This document shows positions 56,127 to 64,000 of a stretch of 64,000 nucleotides of DNA, piece by piece; the stretch's first letter is position 1; every line of letters starts with the position of its first letter. The notes under the pieces were generated by a model that did no database searches, had not been told where the DNA came from, and worked only from the letters and a program-made list of their open reading frames with translations. Position numbers and translations under genes: made by a program. This DNA is from Rutpela maculata (lineage: Eukaryota > Arthropoda > Insecta > Coleoptera > Cerambycidae): assembly GCA_936432065.2 (NCBI GenBank), contig OW386285.2, positions 99,701,869-99,765,868 on the forward strand, in the 5' to 3' direction.

Positions 56127-56342
56127 TTGTGGAAGACTAGGAAATCGTTGAAAGATATCCCAGCCGCTCGATCGTTTCAAGATTTTCCATGTAATGGAAG
56201 ACGAGTAATTTATATGGAATATTTTTGTCAAAATTTGGAATGTGGTAAATGTAAGAGTGCTCTTTTCCTCAAGAACATTCAGAGTGAAAAAAGGAGTGCC
56301 CTAGTAAACTTAAAAGTAAGAAAATACGCCGAAATCTCTTAA
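56127..56342 (+). pseudogene. Possible Mutator-like transposase fragment
   Basis: The frame reads NGRRVIYMEYFCQNLECGKC, then KSALFLKNIQSEKRSALVNL. The GRR...YF..NL.C..C pattern resembles the N-terminus of insect Mutator-like transposases. A shifted frame with NLERNEGITYQSNLGINSSN continues to about 56510, where repeat R cuts it. The call rests on memory of the family pattern. Confidence 0.4.
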
Positions 56343-56518
56343 AAGAAATAAAAGAAAATTCTAGAAAGAATTTAGAGCGCAATGAAGGAATCACCTATCA
56401 GAGTAATTTAGGAATAAATTCAAGTAATATGCAAGTTAATAAACGTTGCAATATTTACGATTTGGAACAACAGTTAAATATTGAAACCTCGTTATGGAGT
56501 AGAGAATTTTATATTTTA

Positions 56519-57001
56519 CTTCCACGTCCAGTGGAAGTATAGTAACGACAAAAAAATTTTTAAAAATTTTTATTGTCCAAATAGGCTTAAAATGCCATGA
56601 AACGTCGAGATTTTAAGTTTGAGCGAAAAAAAATTTCTGTCTGTCTGTCTGTAACTTTTTTTGTGCGTACGTTTACTCTGGAACCGTTTAAGATATTGAC
56701 TTGAAATTTGGTACCACCCCCACCCCCTTATCAAAGGGGATGAAAAAAAATTGTGATTTAGTGTATGTACAGGAACCAGAAACCTCAAAATATTTTTTTA
56801 CTTCATCCACCCCCCACTATCACCACACCCCATCCCACTACCGATGTGGGGTATCGTTTTATGGGTTTTTGGGGTAGAGGATTTCAAATATTATATTATT
56901 AAAGTTCCATAAACAATTATTTTCACATACAAAGTTTTTTCGTTGTGAGTGACTTGGATAGAGAATCTGGATGTGGAAGTAGTGATTCCTTGGGCAGCGG
57001 T
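56519..57001 (-). repeat. Repeat R, copy 5
   Basis: Ends as in other copies, TTTTA at 56514-56518 and a T-run plus A after 57001. The centre is deleted at about 56712, joining GGTAC to the CCACCCCC block. Confidence 0.85.
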
Positions 57002-57915
57002 TTTTTATTTTGATCTCGAGACTTCCAGTCTTCATGCTGAATGCGACATTCTGCAAATTGCAATAAAATATTGTTGATTCATATTATATTTTTTTGGGTT
57101 TGATATTTATTTTATATATATTTATTTATATTTTTACGTATTTATTGTCAGAAATAGTATTAGCATAAATTATATTAATATTAATAAAAAGTTATTGCTG
57201 ACATTGTATTGATGTTTGTGATTTATAGCACTGTATGAGCGCTCACTCGCTTTGAAACGATGGATGTTAACGTGCATACGTGCGATCAAAAATTGATTTT
57301 TGTCTATAGCGCAAGATACGAACGATTCTAAAGACATCGTTATTTAGCGAAGGATAAAAAATTTAACCCCTGTTCGTCTGTTTGAAGAGTGGGCGAGACT
57401 GGCTAATGCGGTGTTGCCAGTTTTCATATATGCGTGAAATTCCCATCATTTTCAGACGTTGTATCACGAATTACTTAAAAACCAAACACAAGAAGTTTGT
57501 GAAACTGGGGGTACACTTTTGTAACAACCGTTAAAACTCACAGTCAAAAATTTAAAAGAATCTGACGTTTGAGATATAAATTATGGCGATAAATTCACGG
57601 GAAATTACCCTTCCCTATCGCTTCCTTGCTAATAACGTGAATTTTGATGTATCATAACTGGAAAAGTAGACACAAAATCGTCCTCAAAATTTGCCAGTGG
57701 TTTCACCAAACCATTATCTACATCCTGCCGAAATTTGAAAACAATTTGACGTTAACGACTTTTTCGGTAGAAATACCTTAATATGAATAAGAATTCAAAT
57801 TAAGAAACAGAGTGTGCTGTCGATAATATTGAACTGACAAACGTCATTGTGACATTGTGTAGAATATTACTATCTTACATCTGCATTTATTAGTGTTCTG
57901 TTGATTATTTAAAAA

Positions 57916-58520
57916 ATGTTTATCAAACAAGAAAGAATTTATTTGATCAAATGTTATGGGATTGGAGACGTCTCTTATCGATATACAAATAACCCTTTCC
58001 ACTAAAAGATCCCTAACACAGCGGTATCGCGCCAGTCATTGCGCAAAATGTAAAAAAATTCAATGAAATGGATCTGTATTGGATGTCAAAAAACCCAAGA
58101 AAAAGTACAATGAAGACGATGCGGTAACACGTTTAACAATAAATTCAGTAATAGAAAACCCGAAATTATCTTTACGGAAACGCTCACAAAGACTGGAAGT
58201 AAGTAAGTCATTTACAGAGAATTTATATGGAAAACAAAGTTCGCCAAGTTTCAGACATACACTTGAAAATTGAGATGAAGAGAAGCGATTGGATTTTTGT
58301 TTATGGGTCGGTGAGAATTACCTCGTAGATAGAAGTTTTCACAGAATATTTTTTTTTCACTGACGAAGCCACATTTTTACCAATGGCCACATTTCATCAC
58401 AAAACAGTCGTTATTGGGCTTTTGAAATTCCAAACAATGTCATTCACAAACGAAGTCAACGTTATAAAAAAAGAGAATGTATGGTGTGGGATTTTTTATA
58501 ATCGAATCGAGGCTATGTAG
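57916..58520 (+). pseudogene. DDE_3-type mariner transposase (degraded)
   Basis: From the ATG at 57916 it reads MFIKQERIYLIKCYGIGDVS, then in other frames VLDVKKPKKKYNEDDAVTRL, IENPKLSLRKRSQRLEVSKS and FFTDEATFLPMATFHHKTV (first catalytic Asp region), and INVWCGIFYNR-like ENVWCGIFYNR before a stop. It is cut off before the remaining catalytic residues. Frameshifts and stops show it is dead. It is probably the element's own transposase. Confidence 0.8.
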
Positions 58521-58894
58521 AATAAATTGTTTTTCGACAATCGTTGAAGTTAATGTTATTATGTTATGTTAATGTTTGAAAAAAAAATGTAAGTTGGCAT
58601 AAATGTAAAAGTCAAAATTTAGACTTCACAATTTGCATTTAGGCTTTATTTTTATTATAAACAACTTTGTTTTATAAACATTTTGTCCAAAATAATAAAT
58701 GAAGGTACTTCTCTCTTGAGACATTTTGATGTTTTCTTAATTTATTAACACCCGGTACATCTGATCTAAGGTTTCTATATGGTAAATTCATTTTTTCGAC
58801 AAGCAGAATTTTTTATAAAGAATGACTTTTCGTCGTAAAATCAATAAATAGAAATGTTTTTCCTCTTGTCAACTCCATCCGGGGACACACTGTA

Positions 58895-59810
58895 TACACA
58901 GCTCATCTCTAATATTAAAATATTTTAACAATTCATGTTGTAATTTGTTTGATTTTTTCGGCCAAGTCCCGTTAATATATTTTTTTAACAAGGACAATAT
59001 GGGATTTTTTTGTGTTTCAGTTATTAATTCTTCTTTTCGAATAACTGACAGAGGTAACCTTTTCTTTATATCATAAATTATTAAGTTGTTTTCAAAATTA
59101 GGATTAACCATATGATTTTTTAAACTTGCTCTTGATAGAAAATCTGCAATATACATTTCTTTACCAGGTAAATAAGAAACTGTAAGTTCATATTTCATTA
59201 ACCTGAAAAGCATTCTTCATAATCTACTAGGAACTTTATTAATTTCTTTTGTTTAAATATTTACTAGAGGTTTATGATCTGTGTGAACTTCAACATTTTT
59301 TCCGTAAATAAAGTAATTGAAACGTTCTACAGCAAACAAAATGGCACCCATTTCACGCTCTATTGTTGCATGTCTTTTTTCACAACCAGTTAATACCCTA
59401 GATGCAAATGCCATGGGTTTATTATTTTGCAATAAACAAGCACCCATTCCTTTAGAAGAGGAATCACTGTATAACTAAAGGTTTTTTAATATCATAATGT
59501 GTTAGTACGGGTGGTGATGTTAAAATACTTTTTAATATATCTACACTGTCACTGTGAATTTTTTTCCAATTCCACATCACATATCACATTATTATGCATC
59601 AACACTCATAGAGAAGCTGAAATTTTTGCCAAATTTGGAATAAATTTGCCCAAATATTTTACTAAACCGAAGAATCTTAAAAGTTCTTTTTTATTTTTAG
59701 GATTTTCTACTTTCAAAATAGCTTCAACTCTGCCATTATCAACTTCGATACCCTTTTCAGACACTTTAAAATTAAGCATTTTGATTTCCCTTTTTTTATA
59801 TTGAAACTTA
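58895..59810 (-). pseudogene. LTR-retrotransposon pol relic: RT end, RNase H, linker
   Basis: Minus strand from 59810: KGIEVDNGRVEAILKVENPK, LLRFFGLVKYLGKFIPNLAK (end of RT), then MGACLLQNNKPMAFASRVLT and REMGAILFAVERFNYFIYGK with HTDHKPLV (RNase H), and LPGKEMYIADFLSRASL (tether). Stops and frameshifts occur near 59610 and 59250-59210. Gypsy-type, but clearly different in sequence from the element at 19896. It resumes at 55591. Confidence 0.85.
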
Positions 59811-61072
59811 TCCTTATAATTTACATATCCTCAATCTAGACTACATTAGCATAACAATTTAAAGAGATACCTACATCAGTTTATCTGTGACGAAAAATAA
59901 ATAATTGCAATACAAAAATGTATTAATTAAGGAAATCGTGGGTATCACCGTAAAGTGGGTGTGAAATCTATTTCAGACTTTGTAATCGTTAATTAAAATT
60001 TTTCCCTTAAAAACTGGCTCGAAGGTAAGGTAAATAATTAGAAGCATCTTTTCGTCAAGGTTCATTAAAATCTATAGTATGTTACTTAAGTTGCACGTAA
60101 TTATTGTTAAATGAAATATTGTTAAAAGAAAGCAATCTGTTCCTGTGATGGCCTACTGTCGTAAGGAAGAACACAATGTAATATTATAATATTGATATCG
60201 TAAGTCTTTCTTATCGAAATACCGTTAAATATTTAGATATCGTCTGTGATAGTAAGTTTACTATTGTTTCTCATATTGATATAATAACATCGAAAACTTG
60301 CAAGAGTCTCAGTTTTACCAAACTTAATATGAAGGACTTTAACAACATTATACAGGGTGTTTGGTACATCGATAGAAAGTTTTCACTAGGTAATAGTGGG
60401 GGTCGTTTGGAACCTATATGACCATATTTACCCTTATGCAGTCTCACCGTTTTTGAGATATCGGCATTTTTAGATATTTTTGCGAAATAGTTGAGTTGTT
60501 ACTAATACATGTTATTTTCTATGACACTAGATACTTTCAGCTTTCTTAAATATTTTTTTATATATTCTTAATATGCACTTTCTCGAAACAGCACAAAAAG
60601 AAATGCCGAAGAATTGGTATAAAAATTATGTAGGACAATTTATGTGTTAAAATACATTGGTTTGATATTTTTCTTATATTTTAAGCAAAATTTTCTCAAA
60701 AGCGGCACTACTTCAAGAGATTCAAATAGTTTTAAAAACTTCTCTATTACATATTCCTTTCAATGGTATACCACGTTATGACAGAATTATAGTTCACTAA
60801 ATTAAAAAAGAAACATATTTGCAGACATTACATTTTTAATAAGGAAAGAGTATTAAACAAAATCGTAATAAATTCTTTCAGCCGCAAATCGATGATTTTA
60901 TTTACTAATATTTAAAGACAATTTTCTGTCTGTGACATACTGAAATAAAATCAAACGTATTTACACGTACAATGAATAAGAAATGAAATAAACAAAGGGT
61001 AGATATCAGGCGACCAAACGTAAAAAATGACCAGTAACATTTAAACGCTTGTGTCAAACGCTGTTTTCAATA
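59811..61072. other. AT-rich stretch, no gene seen
   Basis: A lone TACAGGGTGTTTGGTACATC at 60351 may be one end of a mariner-type MITE, but I could not find its partner. Nothing coding. Confidence 0.45.
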
Positions 61073-63062
61073 GGGAACTTGCCCAAAAAATTAAATTGAA
61101 TTAAAATACTCAAAATCGTAAACTAACATCATTAAAAACCACATAGACAACAAAAAAATTAAAAAAAAAAAAATTCCTCCAGAAATATAAGCGATTAAAA
61201 TCTGCCGGATTTTACCCATTTCTGAAACGTGACGTCAGAGGGTGAAAGTCGGATGACGGCGTCAAGCGACACCGATTCTGCTTTCGCATGCTCATTTGTC
61301 AGAAACAACTAGCAGTGAACACAAACCTAAAATTCGTTGGAAAAACATCTTCAATATTCTGAAATGTCACTTTTGATTCGTTCGTGCCGAGCCGAATTTT
61401 CGAATTTCGCCGTGCAATTTACGATCAGGTTTATCTGGAAGACTTCCTCTTTATGTCGCGACATCGTACGGCCGTCCCAATGGTGTTTTTCGAAAAATAT
61501 GAACGTGTCAAGATTGCATGTTTTTGCAATTTTTTCGGCTCCGAAATATAAGTTGTTTTTTTGCTATTTTTCGGAGATATCTCCGAAACGGCGGGAGTTA
61601 GCTCGAAATAAAAAATAAGGTCAAACGAGTATTTTGCATTACGAATTTTTTGCTATCACCAGACTTTTGATTTTTTTTTCGTTTCGGAGATAACTACAGA
61701 AATGTCGGCCACGTACGGCAAAAAATTGCGAATTTTGAGCTTCTACAGTTGGCAACTTTTTAATCTTGGCTCCTATGCCAAAACACTACTCTAGCTAATT
61801 CAAATATAATTCAATTTGCTAAAACTTTTTTTTTTTATTTTTTGAATTCCGACAAAAATTAAGGAATTAGAGGGGGCGGGATTTGGGACTTTTTCTTTTT
61901 CGATAAAATTTCTCCATTTTGTCACCGTAATTAATCGGTAATCAACTGAAATCGATCTCATTTACGATGTTCACTTACTAACATGTACTGTTTTGACGCT
62001 CCGTTAATCTCGGCCCTTCGAAACAAAGGCTTCTGAGAAAAATTAATTTTTTAAGATTTACATACACTCTATAGGGAAACGTGTAATTTCCTACATTTCC
62101 TCGAATATCTCGATAATTATCGGTTTTTTCGAAAAATTTGTAAACAGCTTATGTAAAGAGAATTAATTGAGCTTTCCGACGCTTTTTTTATTTTTTCTCT
62201 AACACAAAAAACAAAAGACCTATGACCGAATATGCGGACGTCTCAAAGCCAATCGTCGCCCAGTCTATTAATTAGGGTGAATGGGTAAAGTAACGCCATC
62301 TGTTGAATACCACGCGAGACTAGTTTTCACCCGGTGACGTCACAGTGCTTTTCGTGAGGAGTGGCGAGGATTTCAACTTTAATTATTTTTTTTATTGGTA
62401 CCCTATTTTGCTTATTTAAAGTACGCCTCAGAGTTTTTAAATCCAAGTTTTAAAAACGCGCGTGTTTTAAAGTTACCATGGCAACATCAAAGGTAAGCAA
62501 GTACAACTCGTTCATCTGTATCTGTTACCTTTTGCTTTTCCATCCATATGATGAACTTGTCGTATTCTTTTTTATAAGCGTATTCTGATTTTTGCGGTAT
62601 TAACCGCTATTTTAAAGCAATATACAATCAGTGACAACTGTAGTGACAATAATTACTCCTATGTGACAGATTGCAAATTAATTTTTGTTTTCTCATTTCA
62701 TGACACTGACAGGTATCCTGATGTCACATCACGAATTCAACCATTTTACATTCTTAATTCTTATTTCCATTTTTTGTAGTAATAATACCAGTATTTATGA
62801 TTTCAAAGTGTACCAATAAAAAAAAATAGCGTAAAGTATTCGTGGATAACTGGTCTTTAAAACACTTGCTCTATTTCGAGCACTCCGGCTGCGCCGTCGT
62901 GCTCGAAAAATCGCGCGTGTTTTAAAGACCTTAATATCCACTTATACTTTAATATACTATATTACAAAGTAAGTACTGCGATTTAAGAGCTGATATTCGG
63001 GATGGCGTGTTTTATACATAAATACACACTTTAATGAAATAAAAAAAAATGGGCAAGTTCCC
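61073..63062. mobile_element. Element with GGGAACTTGCCC ends carrying the S core
   Basis: The inverted ends are GGGAACTTGCCCA and TGGGCAAGTTCCC. Inside, 61350-62240 is the S core in opposite orientation to the copies at 10830. A hairpin with GC-rich core lies at 62829-62955. No target duplication identified. Confidence 0.65.
62829..62955. repeat. Nested hairpin with GC-rich core
   Basis: GTCTTTAAAACAC pairs with GTGTTTTAAAGAC, and TTTCGAGCAC with GTGCTCGAAA, around CTCCGGCTGCGCCGTC. A partner motif ACGCGCGTGTTTTAAAG lies at about 62456. Confidence 0.7.
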
Positions 63063-63094
63063 CATTGTTCATAGTATTATGGCATTTTTCTGCA

Positions 63095-64000
63095 ATGGCA
63101 TCATTTTCTAATGCAGAATATGCCGATATTCTCTTTATGTACGGAATAGCCACCGGAAATGCAGCAGCTAAAGATTTTTATCGGGAACGATTTTCAACAA
63201 GAAGAATTCCCAATGTCCAGGTGTTACATATCGACGTATACGTGAAACAGGTAACATTCATCATATGAAACGGGCGCATATTGTGCAACATGGTTCTGAA
63301 GTACATGAGTAAATTTTGGAGGCTTTCGAAGCAGTATTGGAAAAGTAGCTTGTCACCTGAATTTGTCCATATGGAATGTTTGGACAACTCTTAGGATTTA
63401 AGGAAAAGATTCATTCCACTTCACGCCTGTTCAGGGACTCGAAGAAGGTAACCCAATACGGAGAACTGCTTTTTGCCGTTTTGTGTTGAACACTGATCTT
63501 TCTTAAAAGTATTCTGTGAACAGACAAGTCGAAGTTCTCTCGAGAAGGAATAACAAATTTTCACAATCTTCATTACTGAGCTGATGCTGACGAAAACCTG
63601 CACATGAAAAAACAAACATATTTTCAGTACAAGTTCAGTGTGAATGTATGGGCAGCAGTAATTGGCAGAGCTTTCATTAGTCCGTATTATCTTCCAGATA
63701 ATTTAAATGGAAATAGTTGTTTAGAATTTTTGCAGAATAATTTACCAGATATCTTAGACGACATACATCTAAATGTAAGAGACACCCTGATATTTCAAAA
63801 CGACGGATGTCCTGCTCATTACCGAATTACTGCGAGGGAATTTTTTTTGACAAAGCATTTTCTAATCGTTGAATTGGGAGAAATGGGCCAATATTGTGGC
63901 CAGACTCGATTTTCAGGTTTAGGGTCGAATGGAAGACTAGATTTTGAGATTGAAATAACTGACCGTGACCACCTTGTACGGAGAATTAATGAAGCAGGTG
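63095..64000 (+). pseudogene. DUF4817/DDE_3-type transposase relic, runs off the window
   Basis: From an ATG at 63095: MASFSNAEYADILFMYGIAT, then RERFSTRRIPNVQV, the typical N-terminal DUF4817 motif. After stops and frameshifts: REGITNFHNLHY, QYKFSVNVWAAVIGRAFISP and IFQNDGCPAHYRITAREFF. The last contains the second catalytic Asp region, and the end LVRRINEA fits the C-terminus. Same family as the relic at 4775. Several stops make it non-functional; the end lies beyond the window. Confidence 0.85.

Larger units (their letters stand above)
55594..58892. mobile_element. Mariner-type DNA transposon, TA-flanked, with long inverted ends
   Basis: Ends CAGTGTGTCTCCGG and CCGGGGACACACTG, with inverted arms of about 300 bases; TA lies at 55592-55593 and 58893-58894. 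It splits a retrotransposon pol relic. It contains a broken DDE_3-type transposase, a Mutator-like fragment and repeat R copy 5, so it is 3.3 kb, larger than usual. Confidence 0.88.

Overview
This window looks like a transposon graveyard from a large, AT-rich arthropod genome, most likely an insect. The evidence is the mix of element types: DUF4817/DDE_3 mariner-type transposases, hAT, Transib-like and long inverted-repeat elements, APE-type LINEs, a tRNA-derived SINE and a Ty3/gypsy retrotransposon. I cannot name the species. I see no intact host gene, rRNA, tRNA gene or CRISPR array. Almost every open frame is part of a mobile element or a chance shadow of one. All family assignments come from reading motifs and repeat ends; no database search was run.

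Layout. 284-4999: a mariner-type element with a broken transposase, split by a hAT insertion (685-4294) that itself holds foldback element A1. 5802-8148: a GTACT-rich element with CAGAGCTGTG ends, carrying a second inverted-repeat element with an exon-like centre. 10466-13935: a short tandem repeat split by two head-to-tail copies of repeat S. 14288-32594: one foldback element (A2) swollen to about 18.3 kb by insertions. Inside it lie repeat R, a LINE read on the minus strand, a SINE inside the LINE, another retroposon inside the SINE, and an 8.8 kb Ty3/gypsy element (19896-28666) inside the LINE endonuclease. A further palindromic element (30574-32067) sits in the right arm of A2.

33615-34508: a near-perfect palindrome flanked by TA. 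36067-39094: an element with CCCAAGG ends, a 549-base internal duplication and a nested hAT. 39210-42752: small MITEs, a LINE relic and repeat R. 44985-48952: a LINE relic opened by a 2.5 kb nested palindrome. 51238-53432: a foldback holding a Transib-like element whose ends are CACAGTG. 53777-54832: another foldback. 55273-59810: a second LTR-retrotransposon pol relic, opened by a 3.3 kb mariner-type element that contains its own broken transposase, a possible Mutator-like fragment and repeat R. 61073-63062: an element carrying the S core. 63095-64000: another DUF4817/DDE_3 transposase relic running off the end.

The best-preserved coding unit is the gypsy gag-pol. It has a tRNA-Lys1,2-type primer site and a GGGAAAC heptamer in exactly the right phase for -1 frameshifting. 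It also has a one-base frameshift in gag, a His-to-Tyr change in the second zinc knuckle and a truncated 3' LTR, so this copy is probably dead.
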